A program made the translations under genes and the position numbers. A stretch of 64,000 nt of DNA from the NCBI GenBank assembly GCA_033030425.1, contig JAUFSD010000020.1, positions 1,322,898 to 1,386,897 on the forward strand, read 5' to 3'. Every line of letters begins with the position of its first letter. Positions within the stretch are counted from its first letter, which is position 1. The stretch comes from Verpa conica (taxonomy: Eukaryota > Ascomycota > Pezizomycetes > Pezizales > Morchellaceae). Under the pieces are notes generated by a model, which saw only the letters and a program-made list of their open reading frames with translations, searched no databases and was not told the origin of the DNA. Below, piece after piece: positions 46,103 through 59,333 of the stretch.

Positions 46103-49100
46103 ATGTACTCTGGATACGGAGGAAAAGGCTCTAGCTTGAGTGTTGCGTCTCATTTAGCACTCAATGCTACCATACTTTCTCAGCAATACCCCTCTGCTGC
46201 TGAACATGGCCGCTCCCCTACAGTAGGACAAATCTATCAAAGACGTTATACGTACCCCAGCGTTCGCGGTGATGCTTTTGGTCAAACACCACCAAGCTCT
46301 GAGCAACATAGTTGTTCCGCTCCTCAACCTCCATGTTATTCTGCTTCTACCCCTACCGCTACCCCTACCCCTACCCCTACCCCTACCCTTACCCCCCCTC
46401 TTCCTCCAAACGAGGCTGGTCCTCGTATCCCGTACCCTGCTTCTACCAAGAAGAATGTCACTCATCCTCGCATCCCCCCTCCTATTCCCCCTAAAAAGGG
46501 TGTCACTCTTCCTTCTCGTACCCCTCCCAATATTCCTCCTAAAAAGTCTGTCACTCCCCGTTCACGTGTACCACCCCCTGTTCCCCCTAAGAAGGGTGTC
46601 ACTGCTTGTCCTCGCATTCCCCCCCCCATTCCTCCTAAAAAAACTGTAACATTTGTTCCTCGTATTCCCCCGCCTGTCCCTCCTAAGAGAGCTATCACTG
46701 CTTGTCCTCGCATTCCCCCCCCTGTTCCCCCTAAGAGAGCTATTATTTCTTGTCGTATTCCTCCCCCTATTCCTCCTAAAGCAAATGTTACTGCTTGTCC
46801 TCATATTCCCCCCCCTGTTCCTCCTAAGAAAACTATTGCTTCAAAAGATCCATATTCTCAGCATACTTCTTTCACTTCACCTCTTCCATCACCCCCCACT
46901 CTTTCCCGTAGAAGCAGTATCACTGTGGCATTACCAAGCTCTGAGCAGGATGGTTTGTTCGTCTCAGTTCCATCTACTGCGCTCCGCCCCCCCTCTCCTC
47001 CTCCCGAAAACCATGTAACTCAAAAACTTCCAAGTACTCAGCAGCATACATCTTTCGCTGCTCATCCTCCTCTTCCCGCTCCTCCTCTACCCTGCGACAT
47101 CAGTGCAATTCAAACACCGTCTAGTTTCCAGAGACACACAACCCCCGCTGCTTCTCTTTCTAGTATAGATGTTATCGCTCCGACACTTGCAAGCTCTGAA
47201 AGATCTGCTCCATTCACAACCTATAGGGACAGTACCACGCCAGCCAATACTGGTTCAGGGATGGACCATCCTCCTACTACTCACAGAGGTAGTAACTCCT
47301 CGTTAAACCCTGCCCCAAGCTATATTGCTTCTCCTCCATATAGAAACGGTGACATTCTGGAATGCCAAGATTCTCCAAAACGCACTCATTCCGCTCCTCA
47401 CCGAGAACGCGTCACTCCGGCACCATTAAATTCAAAGAAACGTACTGCCACTGTTCTTACAGACAGTATTGCTCCAACATCTCCGATCCATCAGAGAAGT
47501 GATCTCTCAATCTCTCGTACAAACAGCCTAACTCCGATTTACCCATACTTCGAGAAGCGTACTTATCCCTCTCCTCAGGGGGAAGATGATGCTCCGACGC
47601 CTCAGAATTTTCTACGACATACTGATTTCGCTTGTCATGGAGACGTTATTACTAAAGTACATCCAGGTTCGCCTGGGCGTACCCCCCCCACTACCCATGG
47701 AGATCCTGCGGCTCCAGACCTACAGCTGGGGGCCCCTGCTCCTCATAGAGAAGGCGTTTCTCCGGAATATACTTCTGAACAGCCTATATCTTCATTTTCT
47801 CGGAGAGGTGAGTGCACCCCGGCAGCTAGTACAGGCTGTAGCACTCCAAAACGTCATCTTTCTCAAGAACGTATAGGTTCCTCTCAGAGTAATGATATTA
47901 TTCCGGTACCGCTAAGTTCCCAACAACGTACCTCTTCAGCCCCTCTTGGGAATGGTATTACTCGATATCCACCATATTCTCAAAGAAATATTACTTCCAC
48001 TATCCAGAGGAATGGTTCGACTCCAATATGTCTAGATATGCAGCATCATAACACAGTTCCTCATACAGAAGATTCCTCTCCCATATACGATTCTAAACAG
48101 CATACATCTCCCACTTCTCGTAGTATCGGTATTAGTCAGTCACCTCCAAGTGCTCAGACAATTGCTTCTTTGCGTCCTCATGGGGGCGGAGTAGGCCGAG
48201 AACCTCCAAGACGGCAAGAACATACTCCTTCCCCTACTGAGAGGGGTGGTAGCACCCCCAAATCGGCAAGGCATCAAGAGCGTATTCTATCCGCTCACTA
48301 TAGAGAAAGTGTTGCCAAAACATCCCTAAGCTTTCAAGAACGTACCTTTGGTGTTTATAAAGATTGTATCACTCCAGTCCTTGTGGATTCCCAGCGGCAC
48401 ATGCTTCCGACTTCTCATGGAGAAAGTATGACTCCGCCACTAGACAGTACTCAACAGCATACTGCACCTGTTACTGATGATAACGGTGACTATCTTATAC
48501 GAGTCAGCTTTAAAGAAGATATCTTTACCCCCCACCAGAATCCTAGTCCTACTATAACTCCAGATTCTAAAAGGGCTGATTCTTTTACTCTTACAAACGG
48601 TGGCCCTTCTAGACCTTTAGAGTTTCTGCAACCGGATTTGACACCTCATAGAGATACTCTCGCCGTGGTAGCTCCTAGCGCTCAAAACTATACTTCCATT
48701 AATACCATTGTCACTCGGGTACCTCCAAGGCTTCAGCAACGTCCTACTTCCTGCTCCCGAGAAAATAGTGGCCCTCCGATCTCCCCAAGTACTGAAAAAG
48801 AAACCTGTACTTCTCATGGAAATGCTGGCCCTCTTATATATCAAGGTTCTCAGCGACGTACTTGCTCCGCTTCTTATGAAGGCTTTGTTGGCCGAATAGT
48901 CCCTCCTGAAAAGCCTACATCCATTCATCATAGAAATAGTGCACCTCGGGTGTCTCAAAGCCCTCAGAACCGTAAATCTACCGTTCCCGATGGAGGCTTT
49001 ATTGCTCTGGAGACTCCTAGTCCTCAACAATATGTTTCGACTATTCATCGTAGTCTTAATACTGTCCCTTCGGGCTCTCAGGATTATACGTCCACTCTTC

Positions 49101-52100
49101 ATACCAATGGTATATCTTCTGGTCATTGTAAGGGCAGTATCACCGGAGAATCCGTAGTCTCTCATGAAGGTACTTCTTTCGCTCCTCGTAGAAGTAGTAT
49201 CGTCCCAACGCCTCTAGACTCCCAAAGCCGTACTTCATCCACTTCTTATATGAGTGGGAACAATGCCGATCTAAAAGCTCAAAGCTCTGAATCTACATCG
49301 AATTCACAAAGCAATAGTGTAGCTCTGGTACCTTTGGTCTCTCACAAAGGCACCCCCTTTACTTCTGATAGGGATGGGGGCCATGTTGATGCGGTACCTC
49401 CAGATTCTCAACAGCAAGCCTCTACCTCTCGTCGGCGTAGTGTGGGCCCGACCTCTCAATGCAGCACTCTTTTCACCCCTCCTTCAGATGGGGTTGCTGT
49501 CAATTCAATATCCCAGGCTTCAAAACAATATGCATCGACGACTCAAAGTAACGGTGTCATAGCGCCGCCAGGTAATCAGCAAGGTATTTATTTCACTCCT
49601 TATAGAAATCAAAATAATATTAACCCGATACTCCAGATTCTCGGCATCATTCTTTCGATCCTTGTAGGAGTATCAACCAAACGCCTAGAGGCTCTCAACA
49701 ATGTACTTCTTCTATTTCTCATATGGATGGAACAGATGCTCATCCAATACCGCAACATTCTCAACATAAATCTAATACTGAAAGGATCAATACTTCCTTC
49801 GCTATATATAGCAACGGCATCACACCAGAACCTCTGCCTTACCAGCAAGGTACTTCTTCCAACAGTCAAGTAAATGAATATGATGCCAGTCCGATAGATA
49901 CAAGCTCTCAACAGTATACTCCCGCACCTCATAAAGGTGACGTTGTCTTGATACCCCAAGGCTCTGGGCAGCGTACTTCTCCTAGTTCTCATGGGGGCAC
50001 AATTGCTTCAATATCTCTCGGTCTCCTACAGGATAATTCCTTTGCTTCTTATGCAGGTAATGACGGTCAGATACCTACAGGGTCTCAACAACGTATCTCC
50101 TCCGCTATTCACGAGAATAGTGCTGTACCGATAACATCAAGCCCACTACAAGGCACCGGCTCGTCTCCCTGTAGTGGTGCCGACTTGCTAATTCAGAGTT
50201 CTCAAGTAGATACTTCTGCTCTTCATAGGAGCAACGCCTCTACAATACCTACAGGTCTGCAAAATCTTAGTTCTACATGGTGTGGGAATGGTTCAGGGGT
50301 GCCTGTAGTCCCTGAGCAGAGGGCCCCTCATGATTATTACATCGATCGGACAAGTTCTCGTTCTCAAAAGGGTGCCTCTTCTGCACTTCATGAAAGTGAG
50401 ATTGCTGTGGTATCCGCAGGCACACAACCTCTTCTGTCGTCTGGTTCCCAGATTGATATTACTGACAAAATAGCCCATGGCCCCCAACGTGGTAATTCCC
50501 CTAATGGAATTAATACCGAAACACCCTCGCCCCCTAAGAAACACGCTTCTCATGAAGGTCATGTCTATCCTATACCTCCCGGCACTCAACTGATTACTTC
50601 TGCTTCTCATGATAGTAATCGTGCTGTGGTACTGTCACCCTTAGAAAAACATACTTCAATTTCTCATAACGATGATGATGGTTGGGTACCACTGTGCTCT
50701 CAACAGAATACTTCTTCTCTTCATGAGGGTAGTGTTAATATTGTATGCCCAGGTTCTGGACTGCAAATCTCGTCTAGTGTTGCAGTAGGTGGTACGGATC
50801 AGATACCCCAAGGATCCCAAGATCATAGTTGTTCCCCTGATAGAGTTGGTGTTGTGATAACTCCGGTCTCTGGCCAACACACTCCTACTTCCCATGAATT
50901 CGATTTCGACCGGATACCTCCTATCTATCAACAGCATACCTCTACTCTTCACGGAAATGAGACAGTTAAATTACCTCCAGACTTAGAACGGACTGTTACC
51001 CCACACGATGGTGTTCATTGGGGACTCCCTAGTTCCCAAAGGAGAAGTCTGACTGCCCCTCATACGGGTGGTGTCGCTGCGGTATATCTAGGTTCACAAA
51101 TACGTACTCCGTGTGGCCCCCAGGGGGATGGTGCCTCAGGACCCCAAGAACGGAGCTTCCCAGATATAACTGGTCCTGTAATACCCCAAGCCCCTGAAGC
51201 CTACGACCCTGCTTTCCATGGGGATTATATAGACCAGATACCCCCTAGGTTGCAGCAATATACCCCCTCTGCTCCCCATGGTGATGATGCCGCTGTGACG
51301 GACCTAGACCATCCAGTATCCACTCAGTCTGCTCCTCAGAGCAGTGATGCGGATAAGATACATCGAGGGCCCCAACAAGGAAGTCTCTCCGATAGCGATG
51401 GTCTTGTGCTACCTCTAGTTTCTGAGCTGGAGACTCCTGTCCCGCATGAGAATGATTTTGATCAGGTACATCCTAGTTCTCAAAAACCCTCTTCTGCCCC
51501 TCATGGGGAAAATACCCCGGTGCTACATCCAGCCCTAGAACTCCGTTCTCCATCCAATTCCTACATGAATCATGGCAGTCATATATCTCTAGACTTGCAA
51601 AGACGTATTTCTTCTGATGAGAATGATGTGGTGTATCCGGAGTGTGAAGAACGCACCGCTTCTTCCTATAAAGAGCCTGCCGATGGGATAAATTCAAGTC
51701 CTGAACAATATTCATCATCTGATCCTCACAAGGCTGATACCACTGTGATAACCCTCGGCCACCAAGTACACACTCCGTCTACCTTTGGAGGGGGTAGTGC
51801 GGGTCAGATATCCCTAGACTCTAAACATATAACATTTACCCCTAATGAGGGAGGTGTTGATCAGGTATCACCAAGCTTCCAACAGAGTACAACTTCCGCT
51901 CCCGCTCCAAATGGAGACTATATCGGTCAGAAGAGTTCAGCCCCTCCACAGGATACACCCTCTACTCCTCATGAGAATGATGATTCTCTGGTACTTCTTG
52001 GTTCTCGGCAGTGTACCCCCTCTCCTCCTCAGCGAGATAATGCCGCTGCGATAGTAACAGATTCCGAGCAACGCATTTCCTCTTCATATTGTGCTGATAA

Positions 52101-55100
52101 TCGGATCTCATTAGGCTCTCAACAGCGTACTCCTTCTACTTCTTCTGGGGATAGTGTTGGTTGTAGGCTTCCAAATTTGGAACTACGTACTCCCGTATCT
52201 CCCCAAAGAGATTTATTTTCAAATTCTCGGGGTTGTACCTCTTCTGCTCCTCATATAAATGACGATTCTCCGTTTCCTCTTTCCTCTGCGCAACATGGTT
52301 CGTCCACCTTTCATAAAGATGGCGTTGATCGGATACTCCTAGTTCCCGAAAACTGTACACCTTGCGGTCCCGATGAAGGTAGTACCGACCAGATATCCTC
52401 AGATCCTCAAGAGCCTACAACATCCACGCTTCCTGAGAGCTATGTGACCGTAAAATTTAGAGACCCTCAGGAACATACCCCTACTATTTCTAATGAGGTT
52501 GATATCGGTCGGATGCCACGACATTCTCAATACGGTACTTCCTCCTCGATCTTAAACGGAAATGATCTCGCTGCGATAGCATTAGTCCCCGAGAGGCGCG
52601 TCTCTTTTACGGCTCGGGGAAATGATAACAATTGTATTCCTTCCAGTTCCAAGTGCCTTGCTTTTTCCGCTCCCTGTATTTATAGCACTGATCAAGGTTC
52701 TTCAGGTCCTCAACAGCATATCCCTTTCGCTTCTGACGGCGGTGATGTTGCTGTGGTACATGCAGACTCTCAACAGTGCACTTATTCCGCCCTTGATGGA
52801 AGTAATCTCGACACGACGCCTGTAGGCCCTCAGCAGCGTACTTCTATTTCTCGAGATGATGATGTCGATCTGATACCTCTCAATTCACATATCCCTACTT
52901 CTCCTCGTGGAAATAATGTCGCAGTGATATCTCTAGGTTCTGAAAAGTCCACTGTTTCTGCTTCTCATAAGAGCTGTACTATTGAAACAACCCCAAGTCC
53001 CCAAGGGTGTATTCCTTCTGCTCTCCATAGAGGCAGTACTGATAAGAAACTCTCCGGCTCTCAGCAGCGGGCTTCTGTCACTGATAGGAATCATGGCCCT
53101 CCGGTGATTCCACTCTATCAACAGGGTACTTCTTTAACTGCACCTGAAGCGAGTGATGTAGCTGTCATACCCTTAGGCTCCGAGCAACTTTCTTCTACTG
53201 GCTGCAAGGGTAGTACTGATCAGCTACCTCCAGAATCACAGCCGCTTTCACCATCCAGTGTCCAAGGAGAGATTACTAATCAACTACCCTCAAATTTGGG
53301 ACAGCAAATCTCCGCTACTTATGCTGGAAGCGATTGCTCCGTGATACCTCTGGGATTACGGAAGTGCACTTCCTCTACTCCTGATGGGGGTTGTGTGGGT
53401 GCGTTAACTACAGGCTCTAAACAAGAAATTACTCCTAGTCATCAACACCCAACTTCCACTCCCCCGCACGAAAACGATGTCGCTATAATATCTTCAGCCC
53501 CCGAACAAACCTCTGCCACTGCCTATAGTGACGGTGTTGACCAATTGCCCATGACCTCCGAAAACCGTACTGGTTCTGTTGGGCATGGAACTAGTGTTGG
53601 TAAGACGCCCCAACAGCGGACTTTTTTCACTCACAGGAGAGATGACCCTCCGGCACGCGGAGTATCCCAGCAAAGTACCTTCTCTTCTGCCCCACGTGGA
53701 GATGGGGTAGCTACATTTCCATTAGGCCCCGAAGAACCCATCGCCCATCCTTCTCACAGTATTTGTGTCGGTCGGGAGTCTCACAATCCCCAGAAACCCG
53801 CCGGTCCCGCTCCCCACAGGGGCAGCATTTATCGGATGCCCTCCATCTCGCAATATCATCCCCCCCCTGACCCTGATGAAGTTGATGCCACTGTGATACA
53901 TCTGTTATCTCAGCAGTGTGATTCTTCTGTATCTCATGAAAGTGACACCGATCCGTTACCCCCAAGCCCCCGACTTCCTCAGCAGCGTACCCCACTACCC
54001 CCTCATAAAGCTGATCTTTCTCTAATATCTCTAAGCCTTTTAACCTCCCAGGAGCGCACCCTCTCCGCCCCTGACATTGATAATACCACTGTGATACCTA
54101 TAGTTTCTCACGGTACTGTTTCCGGTCTAAATGATTTTACCGACGCGGTACCCTCCAGCCCCCAAGAGATTATTTGTTCCAATCTTCCTGGCGGTGTCCT
54201 CGGTGGGATACACAAAAGTCCCCTCGCTACTCATAAGAATAATGTCACTGCAGGACCAGTAACCTTTCCAGGACATACCCCCTCCAGTCATCATACAGAT
54301 TATGCCGATTCGATACCTGTAAATCATCAAAAGCGTACTTCCTCGGGCACTCATAAAGGGCTTATCACGACAATAGCTAGAACCTCTTCCGCACCTCATA
54401 CGATAGATGCTGACCTCTCAAGGCCGGGTACTCAGAAACGTACTGCTTCCACTTCTAATCTTGATGACACTACTCCAATACTCCGGGACTCCCAGTATTT
54501 CTCTACCCCTCACAAGAATGGCATTAATCCGGTACCTTCAACTCCTCAAAGGCATAGGTCCTCCGTTCCGTATAGAGATGACACTCCCCCAAAAGCCCCA
54601 AGCCTTCAAGGGTGTCCCTCCACTTCCATACATACGGGTGATACCAGTATGATGCCTGCAGGTCTTCAAGGATCTCAAAGATATACTTCACATTCATCTC
54701 ATACACCTAATACCACTCCGGTATCCTCAGATACTCAACAGAATACTGCCTCCGCTATTGATACAAGTCACACTGCTCCTATACCTCTAGGCTCTCAAAA
54801 ACGCAACTCGTATACTGCTCGATCGCATGATTCCGACCCGATGAATTCAACCTCTCTTCGGCGGAATAACGAATGCTCGCAGGTTTCAGTATCCCAAATG
54901 CGTACTTCTTTAGATCCTGACCCATATAATACTCCAGACCGGGCAATGGGAGATACTACCCGTACAACAACACGTACTGATGGTCCTCCTATACCCCTGA
55001 CCGACTCTCTCCGCACATCTTTAGACATTGCCATAGATAATGGTCTCGGCCAAGGCCCGATGCTCCAAAGCCAAGAATATGCTTATAAACGTGCTTTCAT

Positions 55101-58100
55101 AAGCGCTAAACACCGCCCAATAGACTCAAGAGACTCTAGGGAGGTACCTATAATGCTTACTAGTGATATGCTACCTGAAATTTCTGGGGGAGGGCAGATA
55201 TCCCTAGATAAGACCAGGGAGGACATATCGTCAAGCTCTACACAGAGTAGAGTGTCAGCTGAGTCTGTACTGCCACAAGGCTCCAGTAAGGGTTCGATAT
55301 CTCAAGAATGCTACCCTACAAGCGTAGACTCTACCCAAGGTCAAGTTCCCCAAGAATACATATCAGAGATACACGGTTCAGGCAACACCGGGGAATCGCC
55401 AAGTCCTATTTCAGGATATATGAATTCTATTAATAGGAAGATATCTATGAGGTCAATCCCTAACAGCTCAGGTCATGGTGAACCATCTCATACGAGTACT
55501 CCAGCGGTCTCAAATCAGGGTGAAATATCACCGAGCCAGGAAACACGATTCCCTTTGCGTCAGATATTCAAAGAAAATACTTCACTAGTAACTCCTGACG
55601 ACTCTGCTCCTACGGCCCTAGATCCCGGCCAGGGCTTTGAGTCGCGGTTGTTCACCCAGGGCCCTGCATCTCATAAACCCTACCAGAGTCTTCTACCCCC
55701 ACGAAGCCCAAATCTGAAACCCCGAGTCTCCACTCGAATCCCACCCACTCTACAATTTATGTGCACACCGCCGGATGTTCATCAGGGGTTAAATATGCAA
55801 GGCCAGAATGAGGCCCGAGGGTCACAAGAGCCCCTCATACATGAGACGCACCATCCATCATCAACACTGAAGAATCGTGACCAAACTAAAGGTCCGACGC
55901 ATGCCAATTGCGCTACAGTCAGTATGACCCAGGCGGATTCTATACAGAAACTCGCAAAGTCTACTCAGAAAGTGCAATCAAGAGGTCGTATGCAAATCTT
56001 AAAGAATGTGGCTCTGGGTCTAAGGTCGTCTCATAGTGACAGTTCACCTTCCTCGAAACGTATGGGACCTGAGGGGGGATACGGGCTGAAGCAATTACAC
56101 AATAATCTTCATGCAAATGTCGAGTATGTACTTTCGTGATAATCTTATTAATAAGATATCTCTATCGGGAACTGTACTTACTGTTACGGGCACCTAGCCT
56201 GGTTGCTGTGGATGGACTTACAGATAGTACCCACGACTCATGGACAGCAAAAGAGGGTCAGATGTGGCTCCGAGACTTTCTGCCCGACATAATCCCAGAA
56301 TCCCGTATCTTCCTCTACCGTTATGATAGTACTTCATCGAACAACCAAGAGCTACACGATCACGCAATAGATTTGATCACAAGTCTCAGCCAAGAAAGAG
56401 AGACAACCTCTGTAAGTGGCGGATACCTGAATAAAGGAGTGTTGCTTATAATAATTTAGACTATTGAGCGACCAATTATCTTTATTGCGTATAGTATAGG
56501 AGGGCTTATTCTTAAAGATGTAATTATGCCCCTTATGCCCAACAGCGTGATCTTTGTAAGGCGATATAACTCTTCGATGAAGGAGATAGGGTTTCTTTTG
56601 TGATCCTGTAGCTCTCCTCGCACAAAATACCCCTGCAACTATAACTATGCTTAATTATATTAAAGTTTCCACTAACATGTACTTTCTAGGCACTCATTCA
56701 CTCTAGTTCTACTAATGAAGAGCATCTGAGAAACCACCAAGCGATAAAGGTTTCCACCTGCGGGGTACTTTATTTCGGCACACCTCACCAGGGAACAATG
56801 AATACCAAATGGAGAAATGTATGCCGAAGTACAGCTTCGCTTTTTAATAAGAATACCAACCGTATTCTCAAAGGCCTAGAAGAACATTCAAAAGAATTAC
56901 AGAAACAACTTTCTCAGTACACCGCTATTAGTAAGGATTTTAAAACAAAGTTTTTCTATGAGACGTTACAGTCGTCTGGTACAATTGTAAGTTCAAACAA
57001 TCAAATCCGTAAAAATGATAGCCTTCTTGGCTATATGCCTAGGAAATGCTCGTCAAGGTTTCTTTAAGGGACAAGACGCAGGTTCTCCCGCTCGTGGTAG
57101 GGGGTATTTGTTCATAAACAATCCCCCGGAGCTCCCAGAGAAAAAGTGCTTTTGATAGGGTATAATGGGTTATCACTCAAGAGAGGCTAACATCTAAAAG
57201 GTTGTACCCAGGGCGGCTGCAGTAGTCCCAGGATTTACTAATGCAGAGATAATTGCAATACACAAGAAACACAAGAATCTAGTCAGATACGAATCAAGAG
57301 AAGATGATAGTTTTATTAAAGTTTGTAGAGTTATTCAAGTAATGGTGGATGAAGCCCCTAAAGCTGCTGCAAAGAACTGGGCACGAAGGGAAAGGATGAG
57401 AAGTAATTAAATACCCCCCAAAGAAAGAAATCTCAGCAACTGACTGGTCTATAGACGCCGAAACTGGTGTCATAAAGGACGACTTTGTCATCCCCATAGC
57501 CATGAAGTATGAGAGCTGTGGTTATTTCACTGGTCGACAAACGGAATTATCGAAGCTCCAAGAATTGATCAAGGGAGGGGGGTCAACTCCTATCATCATT
57601 CATGGCATGGCTGGTATTGGGAAGACACAAATTGTCTTAAGGCACATTTGGGCGTCTATGAAAGATTATACATCAATTTTCTGGATCAATGCGACCACCA
57701 AGGAAACAATACAGAGTGGCTTTCGTGATGCAGCCTCACGCTTGGTAAAGAAGTACGCAAGGGTATCGGAAAGGGCAAAGCCTGACTACTCTCAGATAGC
57801 GAAAGACTTGGATATTGTTGGTGCGGTTGATGAATCAGGTGTTGCCTCTCCTAAAGAAGAACATTGCGCATCTTTTGTACAAGGAGTCAAGCAATGGCTT
57901 AACAGAGAGGGGAATGAGCATTGGCTTCTTGTCTTCGATCACGCTGATGATGTAGAGAACATTAACATAAAAGAATACCTCCCACCTGCCTTCCTTGGCA
58001 CCGTGTTAGTTACAAGCAGGAGGACAGATTATAAGGCTATTGCGACACCATTACCTGTAAAGGAAATGCTGCAAGAAGATGCAGAGGATCTATTTCGGCA

Positions 58101-59333
58101 ATGCGCAGGACTACAGGACAGCTCCAGCCATATAGGCAAGTCTCCACAAAATATATTTATAGTCATACAGTAGTCATATCCATGGGGGGATATTTCCGTG
58201 TACATGATACCTTTGCTGACGGGCGAGACAGCTCGTACCCACACGGGTGCTGAAATGATCAACGATTCTATCAAGGAGATTACCAAAAAGCTTGGATACC
58301 TACCTATTGCAATCATCCAAGCCGGATCTTATGTCAATGCTAGAAATATATGCGTAAGTGATTATGACAAGATCTTTGAAGAAACTTATAGTAAGATCTT
58401 GCATAAAAAACCACCATCTCTAGCTACCGGCTCGGGATACATTGGTGAGACGGTATATACTGCGCTCGAGATCTCATTTAAGGCAGTAGAGGACACGTGC
58501 GGGAGGGCTACTGAGGAGAACGCTACATACGAGAGCGCTGCTCATTTTCTCTCTTTGTGTTCCTTCTTGTATGGTGAGGATATCCGCGAGGATATGTTGT
58601 ACCGGGGTAAGGGGATGGAGTATGGTAAGTCCAGGATTTAAATAAAGTATTGAGATATATAACTATACTAAGAAACCTGAAAATAGACTCGAGTGTTGGT
58701 GATCACATGGAGGTACTATTTTCGCATTCTTTGATTGAGCGAAAGACCTCGGAAGATAGCTTCTATCTCAACCCTGTTATACATGCATGGGGCCACGAGC
58801 GTCTCAAACCGGATCAGCGTATTAGCAGAACAAAGGAAGCCGCCGCCCTAGTTGCCTCAGCAGTAAGATACGCATATAATCAACATAGCTATATCGAATA
58901 CGGAAGCAAGATCATCATGCACGTATATGTAGCAACTTGTAACATTCTGCGGTATCTCTATTCTAGTGCAGGCAGAGAAGAGTTCAAGTCTATCTCCCCG
59001 CTAGTTAGACTTAGTAAGGATTGGAGATGGTGGGAGGGCGCAGAGAGGCTACAACTCCTAGTTGTGAGTAGATTCGAGACGCTATATCAAGGGAAGGTGC
59101 ACAGAGATAGTCTAGGAGCTAGGACTTCTTTGGCAGTGATCTACAGGAGCCAAAGACGGTGGAAGGAGATGGAGACACTTTTAAGGGTAGTATTGGACGA
59201 TTGTCGGGGAGTGGGGGATAAGGGAAGGCAATATGCTCATAAAGCGTTGATTTCATTGGTTTCGGCCTATAGAGAGCAAGGACGACTAGAAGATGCGAAG
59301 AAACTGGAAGGAGAATTAGTAAAATATGCTTGA
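46103..59333 (+). CDS. Giant NLR-like protein: repeat region, alpha/beta-hydrolase, NB-ARC, TPR
   Basis: Exon 1 runs from about 46103 to 56123, with a one-base frameshift near 49630. It is followed by 56198-56411, 56460-56519, 56690-56986, 57201-57402, 57437-58135, 58232-58624 and 58687-59333, all in phase, for about 4,180 residues. The first 3,340 residues are PPxPPKK repeats and then well over 100 imperfect Ser/Thr/Pro-rich units of about 20 residues. The exon ends YGLKQLHNNLHANV and continues across the intron into DLVAVDGL...MWLRDFLPDIIPESRIF, a hydrolase domain (serine in AYSIGG, then GTPHQG). The NB-ARC domain has GYFTGRQ, the P-loop GMAGIGKTQ, LLVFDHADD, VLVTSRR and LGYLPIAI. The C-terminus has TPR-like helices (ARTSLAVIYRSQRRWKEMET, VSAYREQGRLEDAKKLE). 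Such STAND proteins sense non-self and trigger cell responses. Upstream exons are possible. The frameshift may be real or an assembly error. Confidence 0.85.
46463..46842 (+). repeat. Eight PPxPPKK-type polyproline repeats (coding)
   Basis: In frame with the giant gene, units of 15-16 residues such as CPRIPPPIPPKKTVT repeat eight times. Each carries P-x-x-P-x-K/R, the class II SH3-ligand pattern, except that one ends PPKAN. An upstream (TP)n run (46,340-46,400) precedes them. Confidence 0.85.
46850..54900 (+). repeat. Degenerate repeats of about 60 bp (coding)
   Basis: Units such as SQQRTSSAPHGDGVAVIPLG occur end to end at about 19-21 residues each. The firmest positions are Gln-Gln-x-Thr, a Ser/Pro/His segment, Gly or Asn, and a hydrophobic-Pro turn before the next Ser-Gln. 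Units have diverged strongly, so the array is old or under relaxed constraint. Confidence 0.8.

Noticed and set aside
46154..46804. Antisense Gly/Arg-rich frames opposite the proline repeats
   Set aside because: They are the complement of the polyproline coding repeats and have no independent signal.
48617..49165. Arg-rich antisense frames within the giant gene
   Set aside because: Mirror frames of the degenerate 60-bp coding repeats.
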